The position numbers were made by a program, and so were the translations under genes. From assembly GCF_014127105.1 (NCBI RefSeq), contig NZ_CP059902.1:467001-531000 (forward strand): 64,000 bases of DNA. The letters run 5' to 3'. This document shows, piece by piece, positions 1 to 8,899 of the stretch. This DNA comes from Devosia sp. MC521. GTDB lineage: Bacteria; Pseudomonadota; Alphaproteobacteria; Rhizobiales; Devosiaceae. Position 1 is the stretch's first letter, and each line of letters begins with the position of its first letter. Below the pieces are notes generated by a model. That model made no database searches. It saw only the letters and a program-made list of their open reading frames with translations, and was not told where the DNA came from.

Positions 1-1071
1 GAGCTGTCGGGTGCGCCACTCGAAACCATTCACCAGACCGCCGATGAACTGGCGCAACACATGGCCATTTCCAAAAAGGTGGCCGGTGAGCTGGGCATTC
101 ACTTCCTCGGCCTCGGCGTAACCCCACTGTGGTCCGTCGAGCAGATCAAGGCCATGCCAAAGTCGCGCTACGGCATCATGACCGACTATATGGGCCGCAC
201 GGGCACGCTCGGGACATCGATGATGTACCGCTCGGCCACAGTGCAGACCAATCTCGATTTTTCGAGCGAAGCCGACATGGTCAAGAAGCTGCGCGTCTCG
301 GTTGCGCTGCAGCCGATTGCGACCGCGCTCTTTGCCAATTCGCCCTTCGTCGATGGCAAGGACAGTGGCTTCCTCAGCTTCCGCAGCCACATCTGGCTCA
401 ACACCGATAATGACCGCACCGGCATGCTCCCCTTCGCCTTTGAAGAAGGCTTTGGGTTCGAGCAATATGCCGATTATGCGCTCGACGTCCCGATGTACTT
501 CGTCATTCGCGACGGCAAGTACATCAATGTTGCGGGCGAAAGCTTCCGCGCTTTCCTCGATGGTGCGCTGCCGCAGCTGCCGGGCGAAAAGCCAACCATT
601 GGCGATTGGGAAGATCACCTCTCGACCATTTTCCCCGAAGTGCGGATGAAGCAGTTCCTCGAAATGCGCGGCGCTGACATGGGCGACGAACGCCATGTGG
701 TGGCGCTCTCCGCCTTCTGGACGGGCCTGCTTTATGACGAAACCTCGCTCGAAGCCGCGTGGGAGCTGGTCAAAAACTGGACGCATGAAGAGCGCGAATA
801 TCTGCGCTCCGAAGTCCCGCGTCTGGGGCTGAACACGCCGTTTGATCGCTCAACCCTGTTCGATATCGCAGCACAAGCTGTGGGCATCGCTTCGGCGGGA
901 CTTGCGCGCCGCAATCGTCTCAACGCCAAGGGCGAAGACGAAAGCATCCACATTGCACCGCTCGAAGAAACCGTACGCAGCGGAAAGAGCCCGGCCGAAG
1001 TGTGGCTCGACCGCTTCCACAACGAATGGAACGGCGACATCACCCCCATCTTCAAGGCCGCTGAGCTTTAG
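1..1071 (+). CDS. gshA: Glutamate-cysteine ligase, 3' part (5' end outside window)
   Basis: Catalyses the first, ATP-dependent step of glutathione synthesis, joining glutamate to cysteine in the cytosol. The reading frame is open from base 1, so the gene starts upstream; 356 codons of the C-terminal part are visible. Residues such as YGIMTDYMG, GTSMMYRSATVQ, NTDNDRTGMLPF and YALDVPMYF are typical of the plant/alphaproteobacterial GCS2-type ligase, which is usually about 450 residues, so roughly the first hundred are missing. The ATG at 61 is internal, because the frame upstream encodes matching sequence. The TAG stop lies inside a perfect inverted repeat (1063-1092). purD follows on the same strand after 64 bases. 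Confidence 0.9.
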   Translation, partial: ELSGAPLETIHQTADELAQHMAISKKVAGELGIHFLGLGVTPLWSVEQIKAMPKSRYGIMTDYMGRTGTLGTSMMYRSATVQTNLDFSSEADMVKKLRVSVALQPIATALFANSPFVDGKDSGFLSFRSHIWLNTDNDRTGMLPFAFEEGFGFEQYADYALDVPMYFVIRDGKYINVAGESFRAFLDGALPQLPGEKPTIGDWEDHLSTIFPEVRMKQFLEMRGADMGDERHVVALSAFWTGLLYDETSLEAAWELVKNWTHEEREYLRSEVPRLGLNTPFDRSTLFDIAAQAVGIASAGLARRNRLNAKGEDESIHIAPLEETVRSGKSPAEVWLDRFHNEWNGDITPIFKAAEL

Positions 1072-1092
1072 GAAGCTCTTGCCCTAAAGCTC
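1063..1092 (+). terminator. Inverted repeat over the gshA stop codon
   Basis: GAGCTTTAGG (1063-1072) and CCTAAAGCTC (1083-1092) are perfect 10-bp complements around a 10-base spacer. The gshA TAG stop (1069-1071) lies in the left arm. No T-run follows, so an intrinsic terminator is uncertain; it may instead protect the 3' end of the mRNA. Confidence 0.45.
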
Positions 1093-1135
1093 CGTCTCGT
1101 CCATACGCCTCCATACATTAGCGATGGAGGCGAGT

Positions 1136-2410
1136 ATGCGCGTTTTGGTCATTGGTTCCGGTGGTCGTGAACATGCGCTCGCTTGGAAGATCGCGCAGTC
1201 GCCAGAGGTCGAGGCGGTCTTTGTTGCGCCGGGCAATGGCGGAACAGATGGCGTCGCCACCAATCTTTCCATCGACGTCACCGACCATGCCGCGGTCATC
1301 GCTGCGGCCAAAGACCAAAACATTGATTTCGTCGTCGTCGGCCCCGACGCACAAGTGGTCGCCGGTCTCGGCGACGATGTGCGCGCCGCGGGGATCGCCT
1401 GCTTCTGCCCCTCGAAAGAAGCGGGCCAGCTCGAAGGCTCTAAGGGTTTTACCAAAGCCCTCTGCGACGAGTTCGATATTCCCACCGCTGGCTATGCCCG
1501 CTTTGAAGATGAAGCCAGCGCGCTGGCCTATCTCTACACCGCTGGCGCCCCCATTGTGATCAAGGCTGATGGCCTGGCCGCTGGCAAGGGCGTCACTGTC
1601 GCCATGAATGTGGAAGATGCAGAAGAAGCAGTTATTGATTGCTTCTCCGGCGCCTTTGGCGCATCGGGCGCAAGCGTCGTCATCGAAGACTTTATGGAAG
1701 GCGAGGAGGTCAGCCTCTTTGTTCTCTGCGACGGCGAAGCGATCTTGCCGCTGACCACGGCGCAGGATCACAAGCGCGCCTTTGATGGCGATGTTGGCCC
1801 GAACACGGGCGGCATGGGCGCGTATTCGCCAGCGCCCGTCATGACCCGCGAAGTTTATGACGAGGTCATGAAAACCATCATTGAGCCGACCGTACGCGGC
1901 ATGGCGCAGCGCGGCACGCCCTATGCTGGTGTGCTCTATGCCGGGTTGATGCTCACAGCCGATGGTCCCAAGCTTGTCGAATACAACGCGCGCTTTGGCG
2001 ATCCGGAAACGCAAGTGCTGATGATGCGCATGAAGAGCGACATTGTTCCGCTGCTCTACGCTGTCGCCACCGGCACACTGGCAGGCAAGGATGTCGAGTG
2101 GCACGACCAATATGCGCTGACCGTGATCATGGCGACCAAGGGCTATCCCGGCGACTATCACAAGGGCAGCGAGATCTTTGGCGCTGAAGGGCTCGACACT
2201 GACAATTTGATGGTCTTCCACGCCGGAACAAAGCGCGATGGCACCCGTTTATTGGCCAATGGGGGGCGAGTGCTCAATGTCACCGCTCTCGGTGGTACGG
2301 TGAGCGAGGCGCAGAAGCGTGCATATGCCGGTGTGGATGCCATTTCTTGGCCAGAAGGCTTCGCCCGCCGCGACATTGGCTGGCGTGAGATTGCCCGCGA
2401 AGGCAACTGA
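1136..2410 (+). CDS. purD: Phosphoribosylamine-glycine ligase
   Basis: Purine biosynthesis enzyme joining phosphoribosylamine and glycine with ATP to give GAR. The 424-residue protein has the family length. It opens with the nucleotide-binding stretch VLVIGSGGREHAL, carries ATP-grasp motifs DGLAAGKGV and GGMGAYSPAP, and ends its catalytic core with ARFGDPETQV. An upstream in-frame ATG at 1124 exists, but the ribosome binding site GGAGG (1126-1130) sits 5 bases before the ATG at 1136, so 1136 is preferred. It lies between gshA and a patatin gene, all on the plus strand. xseA, often near purD in rhizobia, is 12 kb away here. Confidence 0.95.
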   Translation: MRVLVIGSGGREHALAWKIAQSPEVEAVFVAPGNGGTDGVATNLSIDVTDHAAVIAAAKDQNIDFVVVGPDAQVVAGLGDDVRAAGIACFCPSKEAGQLEGSKGFTKALCDEFDIPTAGYARFEDEASALAYLYTAGAPIVIKADGLAAGKGVTVAMNVEDAEEAVIDCFSGAFGASGASVVIEDFMEGEEVSLFVLCDGEAILPLTTAQDHKRAFDGDVGPNTGGMGAYSPAPVMTREVYDEVMKTIIEPTVRGMAQRGTPYAGVLYAGLMLTADGPKLVEYNARFGDPETQVLMMRMKSDIVPLLYAVATGTLAGKDVEWHDQYALTVIMATKGYPGDYHKGSEIFGAEGLDTDNLMVFHAGTKRDGTRLLANGGRVLNVTALGGTVSEAQKRAYAGVDAISWPEGFARRDIGWREIAREGN

Positions 2411-2552
2411 ACCCTTTCTCAACCCGCCCTCAGTAAGCTCGGCGCGTTCGGACACGAACCGAGCGCAGACGGGTTCTGACCTCACACCTCGTCACCTTCG
2501 AGGATTGGCTTACGCCCAAGCTCTGCGCGCCGGAGAGAAGGAGCGGAGCCAA

Positions 2553-3434
2553 ATGGTGTTTTCTGGTGGCCCACGCATTGGCATTGCGCTCGGCGGTGGT
2601 TCGGCCCGTGGGCTGACGCATATTCCCTATATTGAGGCGATGGATGAGCTTGGGCTCAAACCGAGTGTCATCGCTGGCACCTCCATTGGCGCGCTCATCG
2701 GCGCTGGCTGGGCTTCGGGAATGACCGGGCAAGAGCTGCGCGAGCATTCCATCAAGGTCTTGGGAACCATGCGGATCATCGCTGGGCGCCTGTGGTCAAC
2801 CCAGGTGCGCGGATTGGGGAGCCTCTTCAAGCAAGGCATTCCCACTCAGCTCGACGGCATGCATGTCGTCGAGGCTTTCTTGCCCGAGCATTTCCCGACA
2901 AGCTTTCATGAGCTGAAAATCCCCCTGCGTGTCGTCGCCACGGATTTTCGCAGCTGGCACCAAGTGGTGTTTGCCCAGGGCCTCTTACAACCCGCAATTG
3001 CCGGATCGATTGCCATCCCCAGCCTCTTCAAGCCGGTGCTGCATGCCGGACATATGTTGGTGGATGGCGGCGTGGTCAATCCTCTGCCGCTCGACCAAGT
3101 CGATTTGGACAGCGACTTCACCATCGGCATCGATGTCGTCGGCGATCCATCCGAAGGGCTCAATCGAACCGATTTTGGCGCGATTGATATGTGGTTTGGT
3201 TCGGCCTCGATCATGATGCACTCGCTCACTGCTCATATGATCGCCGCCTATCCGCCAGACATGTATATCCGCCCCAAGGTCGCCAGCTTTGGCGCGATGG
3301 AATATTGGCGGGTGAAGGATATTCTGGCCAGCGTCGAAGGCGAGAAGGACCGCTTCAAGCGGCTGCTGGCCCAGCGCATCGAAGACTATATTCAGGGACG
3401 CTTGGAGGCGGCACAACCCGCTCCGCGCTCATAG
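2553..3434 (+). CDS. Patatin-like phospholipase (RssA type)
   Basis: Predicted serine lipid acyl hydrolase with a Ser-Asp dyad. The 293-residue protein shows the oxyanion loop GGGSARGL near the N terminus, the nucleophile elbow GTSIG, and the catalytic Asp in VDGGVVNPLP. There is no signal peptide, so a cytosolic or membrane-associated enzyme is likely. The open frame extends back to 2319, but GGAGAGAAGGAG at 2532-2543 places the start at the ATG at 2553. It converges on the next gene with one base between the two stops. Substrate cannot be read from the sequence; bacterial members are mostly uncharacterised. Confidence 0.85.
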   Translation: MVFSGGPRIGIALGGGSARGLTHIPYIEAMDELGLKPSVIAGTSIGALIGAGWASGMTGQELREHSIKVLGTMRIIAGRLWSTQVRGLGSLFKQGIPTQLDGMHVVEAFLPEHFPTSFHELKIPLRVVATDFRSWHQVVFAQGLLQPAIAGSIAIPSLFKPVLHAGHMLVDGGVVNPLPLDQVDLDSDFTIGIDVVGDPSEGLNRTDFGAIDMWFGSASIMMHSLTAHMIAAYPPDMYIRPKVASFGAMEYWRVKDILASVEGEKDRFKRLLAQRIEDYIQGRLEAAQPAPRS

Positions 3435-3435
3435 C

Positions 3436-4404
3436 CTATTGGTGCATCACCACAACTGTTCCGCGCTTCTGCTTGGATTGCGCCCGCGCATGTGCATCGG
3501 GCAATTGCGGGAACGGAACGATGGTGTCGATGAGGGGCGTAAAATGCCCCTTTTCTGCAAGCTCAGCGAGAAGGGAAATGTCTTCCACGCGCTCGGCCGC
3601 AGGCCCTGCGATCATCTTGGTGCCGTGAGGGCCGGGGACAAGCGCGGCGAGCATTTCCTTGAGCGTACCCGCGACCGACAAATAGCGCCCCTTGGGCTTG
3701 AGCAAGCGCTGGGCGGACTTGAAATCCAAGGCATCAGCGCAGTCCGCGATAATATCAAACCCCAGATTAAGACCGGCGAGCGGGGTGATTTTATAGTCGA
3801 TCACCCGGTCGAACTTCCGCTCACTGAGCAGATCGATATTGCCCGTACTGGTCACAGCGCTCACACGCGCGCCACGATGCTGGGCCAATTGCGCCAAGGC
3901 ATGGCCAACAGTGCCCGTTGCCCCAATAATCAGTATGCTCTCGCCGGGACGGAGCTTGGCCTGACGCAGAAAGTGCAGCGCCGTTGAACCGCCAAAGCAC
4001 AGCGCCGCGCCTTGTTCAAAACTCAGACCAGCGGGCAGCTTGGCGATACGGCCATTGGCGGGCATAGCGATGAACTCGGCATGAGCGCCCATCTTGCCAC
4101 CGGGGAAACCGAATACACGGTCCCCCACCTGAAAGCGGCTGACCTCTGCACCTACGGCCTCAACGACGCCTGAAAATTCCGTGCCCATAATCGGCTGGCG
4201 GGGGCCGGACCAGCCTAAGGCGAGCCGGGCCATCGTGCGCATCCCTTTGGGGATATCAAAGCCGCGCACCCGAACATCTCCCGAGTTGACGGAGCTGGCG
4301 ATGATGCGGACCAAAACCTCGTCCGAGGCCGGTTCTGGTTTGGTAACATCCTCAAGGCTCAGAACATTCGGCCCGCCGTATCGACGCGCGACATATGCCT
4401 TCAC
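3436..4404 (-). CDS. NAD(P)-dependent alcohol dehydrogenase / quinone oxidoreductase-like protein (MDR family)
   Basis: Medium-chain dehydrogenase/reductase of 322 residues. It begins with the GroES-like fold (MKAYVARRYGGPNVL, then GTEFSGVVEAVG and GDRVFGF) and has the Rossmann motif IGATGTVGHALAQLAQ about residue 150. The cysteine ligands of zinc-dependent alcohol dehydrogenases are not evident, so a zinc-free NADPH:quinone or enone reductase is more likely. The gene stands alone, convergent with the patatin gene. Substrate unknown. Confidence 0.82.
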   Translation of the reverse strand: MKAYVARRYGGPNVLSLEDVTKPEPASDEVLVRIIASSVNSGDVRVRGFDIPKGMRTMARLALGWSGPRQPIMGTEFSGVVEAVGAEVSRFQVGDRVFGFPGGKMGAHAEFIAMPANGRIAKLPAGLSFEQGAALCFGGSTALHFLRQAKLRPGESILIIGATGTVGHALAQLAQHRGARVSAVTSTGNIDLLSERKFDRVIDYKITPLAGLNLGFDIIADCADALDFKSAQRLLKPKGRYLSVAGTLKEMLAALVPGPHGTKMIAGPAAERVEDISLLAELAEKGHFTPLIDTIVPFPQLPDAHARAQSKQKRGTVVVMHQ

Positions 4405-4522
4405 ACCGCACCACCCTCAAAATGTCTTGGGATTGTTTCGCTAGTCTTATTCTATATTTTCCGGCGTGAAATCAGAATTTACTGCCAAAGAGCAGAGCTC
4501 GCAGCCTAACGCGATGATTCAA

Positions 4523-4981
4523 CTACGAAGTACGTAGTTTTCGAAAGAAGCTTATCAACATATTTTCTGCGCGCTCCGCCGATAGGCCCGAAATAACTTC
4601 GGGTCTATGGTGGCAGGTTGGCTGATCAAAGAGGCGTACGCCGTTTTCGACAGCACCGGCCTTCACATCCTCAGCCGCATAATAGACGCGCCGCACTCGG
4701 GCGTGGGCGATGGCCCCGGCGCACATGGCGCAGGGTTCCAGCGTCACATAGAGATCGCATCCATCGAGCCGCCCCGTGCCGCGAACAGCCAGGGCCGTGC
4801 GAATGGCCAGAAACTCGGCATGGGCTGTTGGGTCCTTCAGCGCCTGCATGCGATTGCGTTCTGCAGCCAGAATGCGCGTCCCCTCGACAACCACCGCACC
4901 GACAGGCGCTTCCCCCAGTGCTGCAGCCTCTTCGGCCAGCGACAGAGCAAGCTCCATAGGTTTTAAGGTCGTCTCAGTCAC
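4523..4981 (-). CDS. tadA: tRNA-specific adenosine deaminase
   Basis: Converts A34 to inosine in the anticodon of tRNA-Arg(ACG), allowing wobble decoding; essential in most bacteria. The 152-residue protein has the deaminase zinc site: HAE at residues 54-56 with the catalytic Glu, and PCAMC at 83-87. The listed start is a GTG overlapping the stop of the upstream hydrolase gene (GTGA). Most TadA proteins begin near the second candidate, the ATG at 4957 (MELALSLAEEA), so that start is also plausible. A small 7-bp stem (AACTACG/CGTAGTT) overlaps the stop codon. Confidence 0.92.
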   Translation of the reverse strand: MTETTLKPMELALSLAEEAAALGEAPVGAVVVEGTRILAAERNRMQALKDPTAHAEFLAIRTALAVRGTGRLDGCDLYVTLEPCAMCAGAIAHARVRRVYYAAEDVKAGAVENGVRLFDQPTCHHRPEVISGLSAERAENMLISFFRKLRTS

Positions 4982-6687
4982 TGATTGCTCGGGTGATAAT
5001 CGTCAATATTGATCGCCGCTTTGAGCGCATTGATGGACTGGGCGTCCCATCCCGGCGGATCGGTGACCGCCACCCAGGCGTCAATGTAGTCGTGCGGCGA
5101 ATAAACGTGTCCGTACCCCACGGGCGCAGTTTGCGCCAGAGCCGCATCCACCGCCAGCTGTAGGAAGGTGACGATCGGATACCAGTTCAGCGCAGGGGAA
5201 ACATCGGGCCCGGTGGGTTGGCTCAGCCAATCAGGCCGCGTCCAATCGGTGTCAAAATTGAAGAACACAATCGGATCGGAGGCGTATTGCAGGAACACAA
5301 TCCGCATCGGCCCCCATGGCGTATCGTCCCAGTCTTCGGGGCGCGATTGGTTCATGAAGCGCACGGCCGAGCTATTGCCAAACTTTGGCAGCCACTGCGG
5401 TGTCCCCGCAAGGCGGAAGTCCGTCGCATGTTTCCAGATCGGGCTCGAAAACGGTGGTCCCGCCCACAGCGCGCCATCAAACGGGTCGCCCAAAACATCA
5501 TAAACGGTCGTGGCGTTTTGTGAGGCGATTGCGCCAAGGCTGAGCCCGTGCAGATAGAGCTTGGGCCGAGAGGTTTTGGGCAGCGTCGTCCAATATTGAT
5601 AGACGGCGCTAAACAATGCACTGGCCGTTTCCGCACCATATTCGGGCTCGATTAGCAGCGAGAGCACGCTGGGGAGATAGGAATATTGCACAGCAACCGT
5701 CGCGACATCGCCGTGGAAAAGATACTCCAACGTATCAATCGCGGCAGGGTCCACCCAGCCCGTTCCCACCGGCATAGCAAGGACCAAAGCGGCGCGGTCA
5801 AAGGCTCCGATCCGCTTGAGCTCGTCGAGTGCCAATTGCACCCGCGCCTCGACATTGGGCGCTGACCGCAGACCGACATAGGTGCGCAGTGGTTCAATCG
5901 CTGGCCGGCCGGTCACTTGCGTGATGTCCTCGGCGCTCTTGTGATCCAAGAGATAGCGACGACTGTCGCGACCAATGGTTTCCCATTCAATCAGCGACTG
6001 CGGGGACCCCGTTTGATGCCACTCAGCTGGCGGCGCAGCATCGGTCGAAATCACCGCGTCGAGTTGCTCATAAAATCGCTCAGCACCGCGCAAGGCAGCG
6101 CGCCAAACCAGATTGTTGAACAGCAAAGTCACGACCAGACCGACGAGCGTGATCGACAGGACCAAGGCCACCCGCCGTGGCATGTGCGGCATCAGCCAGG
6201 ACCAGACCAGACGAATGAGTGTGACCAATGCTTTTCCAACCACCAGAAAGGCGATGGATACGGGCGCTGCGACGAGGGCGATGATGAGGGGCTGATATTC
6301 GTCCACCTCCGGCAGGCCCATGACGGCGCGGACCGAGTTCTGCCAGCCGGTCGTCCAATAGAGTGCGATCAGCACCAGCGCGATGCACCCCAGCGCAGCG
6401 GTAATACCCAAAACACGGGTGATCCGGCCGGGCGGCACTCGCAGCCCCAGAAAGCCCCAGAACCAATGGATAAGATTGCCAAAGCCATAGCCAACGGCAA
6501 AACACGCCCCCGACAGCACGCCTTGCGCAACTTCGGATCGCGGCAGCAGTGATGGTGTCAGTGAGGCGGCAAAAAACATCGCGCCGACCAACATGCCGGG
6601 CGGAGACAGGTGGACTGCCAGCGCATCCCAAAAACTATTTAACCGGCGTCCCCAGTCCGTGAACGCCCGACGCAGCCCATTGCTCAT
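4978..6687 (-). CDS. Membrane protein with C-terminal alpha/beta-hydrolase domain
   Basis: 569 residues. The N-terminal third has several hydrophobic segments (about residues 25-50, 60-80, 95-115, 130-160 and 170-200), followed by a large soluble domain with the nucleophile elbow HGLSLG near residue 383. The arrangement matches the Abhydrolase_9 family with its N-terminal membrane domain, found in actinobacteria and alphaproteobacteria. Substrate is unknown; a lipid or ester hydrolase at the inner membrane is possible. It is the first gene of a two-gene unit with tadA, the stop and start overlapping as GTGA. It diverges from mutL across 137 bases. Confidence 0.78.
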   Translation of the reverse strand: MSNGLRRAFTDWGRRLNSFWDALAVHLSPPGMLVGAMFFAASLTPSLLPRSEVAQGVLSGACFAVGYGFGNLIHWFWGFLGLRVPPGRITRVLGITAALGCIALVLIALYWTTGWQNSVRAVMGLPEVDEYQPLIIALVAAPVSIAFLVVGKALVTLIRLVWSWLMPHMPRRVALVLSITLVGLVVTLLFNNLVWRAALRGAERFYEQLDAVISTDAAPPAEWHQTGSPQSLIEWETIGRDSRRYLLDHKSAEDITQVTGRPAIEPLRTYVGLRSAPNVEARVQLALDELKRIGAFDRAALVLAMPVGTGWVDPAAIDTLEYLFHGDVATVAVQYSYLPSVLSLLIEPEYGAETASALFSAVYQYWTTLPKTSRPKLYLHGLSLGAIASQNATTVYDVLGDPFDGALWAGPPFSSPIWKHATDFRLAGTPQWLPKFGNSSAVRFMNQSRPEDWDDTPWGPMRIVFLQYASDPIVFFNFDTDWTRPDWLSQPTGPDVSPALNWYPIVTFLQLAVDAALAQTAPVGYGHVYSPHDYIDAWVAVTDPPGWDAQSINALKAAINIDDYHPSNQ

Positions 6688-6824
6688 GGGGCTAGCAGAA
6701 CCCGAGACGATGCTGGGGTCAATGCTGAAGTGGCCGACGTCGTGAACATCGATAGGCGAGGGGGCGCAGCAGGGGTCGGCAGCCGGGTCTGGCTCCCCTA
6801 TAATTGGGCTAAGGAGAATCGCTC

Positions 6825-8729
6825 TTGTCCATTCGCCAGCTACCCGAAGACCTCATCAATCGTATCGCCGCCGGTGAGGTGGTCGAACGCCCTGCAAGCG
6901 TTGTGAAGGAGTTGGTTGAAAACTCCATCGACGCTGGTTCGCGCCGCATCACTGTCACCACCGCCAATGGCGGCATGGACCTCATCCGCATCACCGATGA
7001 TGGTCATGGCATGGACAAGGCCGATTTGTTGCTGTCGGTCGAGCGGCATGCCACCTCAAAGCTGGCGAGTGACGATCTCGACGATATCTGCACCATGGGT
7101 TTCCGCGGTGAAGCGCTGGCCTCAATCGGCTCCATCGCGCGCCTCTCTGTCGCCTCGCGCCCGGCTGATGCCGAAAGTGGGCTCGAAATCGTCGTCGATA
7201 ACGGTCGACGCAGCGGCCCTGTGCCCAAGGCGATGAACCGTGGCACGGTGATCGAGGTGAAGGACATTTTCGCCAATGTCCCGGCCCGTCGCAAATTCCT
7301 CAAAACTGCCCGGTCAGAGACCGCTGCCATCACCGATGTGATGAAGCGGCTGGCCATGGCCAATCCCGAAATCCATTTCATCCTCGAGGGCGCGGATCGT
7401 CAGACGCTGAACTGGCCAGCCCTTTCCAGCGAAGGCGCGCTCGCGGGCCGTCTCAGCCAGGTGATGGGCGCCGATTTCGTTGAAAACGCTGTGCAACTGG
7501 CCTCGGCTCGCCATGGTGTGGTCGTTGCCGGCATGGCCGGTCTGCCGACCTATACGCGCGCCAATTCGCTCTCCCAATTCTACTTCGTCAACGGTCGTTC
7601 GGTGAAGGACAAGGTCTTGGTCGGTGCCGTGCGCGCCGCTTTCGCCGACTATGTCTTCCGCGATCGCTTCCCCGTCATTGCCCTCTATATCGCCATTGAT
7701 CCCGGTGAGGTGGATGTCAACGTCCACCCCGCCAAAGCCGAGCTTCGCTTCCGCGATCAAGGCGCGGTGCGCAGCGCCGTCATCAATGGCATTGGCGCGG
7801 CGCTTGCCGCAGCGGGCTTTAAAGCCTCCTCCAGCGTTGCCGATGATATTTTAGGCGCGTTCACCGCACCCGAACTCTCCGCACCCAATGCGCTGGGCGA
7901 TGGCCTTGCCGCGCCCGCTATGCCCGCCTTGGATTTTGGCGCGCGCCCCACCAATTATGCCAGCCCCGGCTTCGGTGCTGGCCGCTCCCCAGCCTATACT
8001 TATGCGGCCACCGGCGGCTCCTTCTTCCGCAAGGACGATGGTCGCGCCCCGCTCAATTATGATGGCAAACCCGGCGCTCTCTCCGGCTTCACCGCCCCCA
8101 GCGCACGCGTTGAAACGGTCGTTGCCGAGGCCCCGCCTGCCCAGGAATTTCCGCTCGGCACCGCGCGGGCGCAGATGTTTGACAATTACATCATCGCCCA
8201 AAACGACACCGGCCTCTTGCTGGTCGATCAGCACGCGGCTCACGAGCGCCTCGTTTATGAGCGCTTTAAAGCGCAAATGGCGTCCGGTCCTGTGGCGAGC
8301 CAAGCCCAGCTTATCCCGGTCATTGTCGAGCTGCCCGAGGAAGACTGCCAGCGCCTTGAAGAGGTGTCCGAACAGCTCGAAAAATTCGGGCTTTATCTCG
8401 ACCGTTTTGGCCCAAGGGCCATTGCAGTGCGCGAAACACCCGCCATTTTGGGCAATTCCGATGTCCATGGGCTGGTGCAAGATCTGGCCGATGGCCTCGC
8501 CGAATGGGAGAGCACTGCCGCTCTCACCGACCGCATGGAAGAGATCATCGCCCGCATGGCCTGCCACGGCTCAGTACGGTCCGGGCGTCGTTTGCGCGTC
8601 GATGAAATGAACGCTCTGCTGCGCGACATGGAAGCGACGCCACACTCAGGCCAGTGCATCCATGGTCGCCCGACCTATGTCGAACTCAAGAAAAACGACA
8701 TCGAACGCCTCTTCGGCCGCAGCCGATAA
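6825..8729 (+). CDS. mutL: DNA mismatch repair endonuclease MutL
   Basis: Matchmaker of methyl-independent mismatch repair, linking MutS to strand nicking. The 634-residue protein has GHL ATPase motifs ENSIDAG (32-38), DDGHGM and GFRGEALASI, a proline-rich linker (about 340-440) and the C-terminal dimerisation domain. That domain holds the endonuclease motif DQHAAHERLVYE near residue 467 plus CHGSVRSG and CIHGRPTY, so this MutL should nick DNA itself, as in bacteria without MutH. The start is a TTG preceded by AAGGAG at 6811-6816. The third motif reads CIHGRP where CPHGRP is more usual. Confidence 0.95.
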   Translation: MSIRQLPEDLINRIAAGEVVERPASVVKELVENSIDAGSRRITVTTANGGMDLIRITDDGHGMDKADLLLSVERHATSKLASDDLDDICTMGFRGEALASIGSIARLSVASRPADAESGLEIVVDNGRRSGPVPKAMNRGTVIEVKDIFANVPARRKFLKTARSETAAITDVMKRLAMANPEIHFILEGADRQTLNWPALSSEGALAGRLSQVMGADFVENAVQLASARHGVVVAGMAGLPTYTRANSLSQFYFVNGRSVKDKVLVGAVRAAFADYVFRDRFPVIALYIAIDPGEVDVNVHPAKAELRFRDQGAVRSAVINGIGAALAAAGFKASSSVADDILGAFTAPELSAPNALGDGLAAPAMPALDFGARPTNYASPGFGAGRSPAYTYAATGGSFFRKDDGRAPLNYDGKPGALSGFTAPSARVETVVAEAPPAQEFPLGTARAQMFDNYIIAQNDTGLLLVDQHAAHERLVYERFKAQMASGPVASQAQLIPVIVELPEEDCQRLEEVSEQLEKFGLYLDRFGPRAIAVRETPAILGNSDVHGLVQDLADGLAEWESTAALTDRMEEIIARMACHGSVRSGRRLRVDEMNALLRDMEATPHSGQCIHGRPTYVELKKNDIERLFGRSR

Positions 8730-8771
8730 GAAGCGTACGGCCGCTGAACCGTTCCATCCCACCAGCCGTCA

Positions 8772-8792
8772 CCCTCGGGCTCGACCCGAGGG
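8772..8792. repeat. Palindromic REP-like element, copy 1
   Basis: CCCTCGGG, a 5-base loop CTCGA, then CCCGAGGG: a perfect 8-bp stem. It lies 42 bases after the mutL stop, with no T-run after it. The arms are identical to those at 10465-10485, and both copies sit just downstream of a stop codon on either side of the 8900-10447 gene. Confidence 0.6.
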
Positions 8793-8899
8793 CTCTACAC
8801 TTCCTGCCCCAATATTCGGTGCTCCCCTCCCGCTGCTGAATTGATGCATCTATCATTCAGGCTTTATCGTTATCGCTGTAGGACATTTAGGAGCCGCGC

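Noticed and set aside
1118-2221. 367-codon frame antisense to purD
   Set aside because: purD motifs cover the plus strand from end to end.
4521-4539. 7-bp stem at the tadA stop as a terminator
   Set aside because: The stem is short and no T-run follows on the minus strand.
8772-8792. Palindrome after mutL as an intrinsic terminator
   Set aside because: No T-run on either strand, and the same arms recur elsewhere, so a repeat element fits better.
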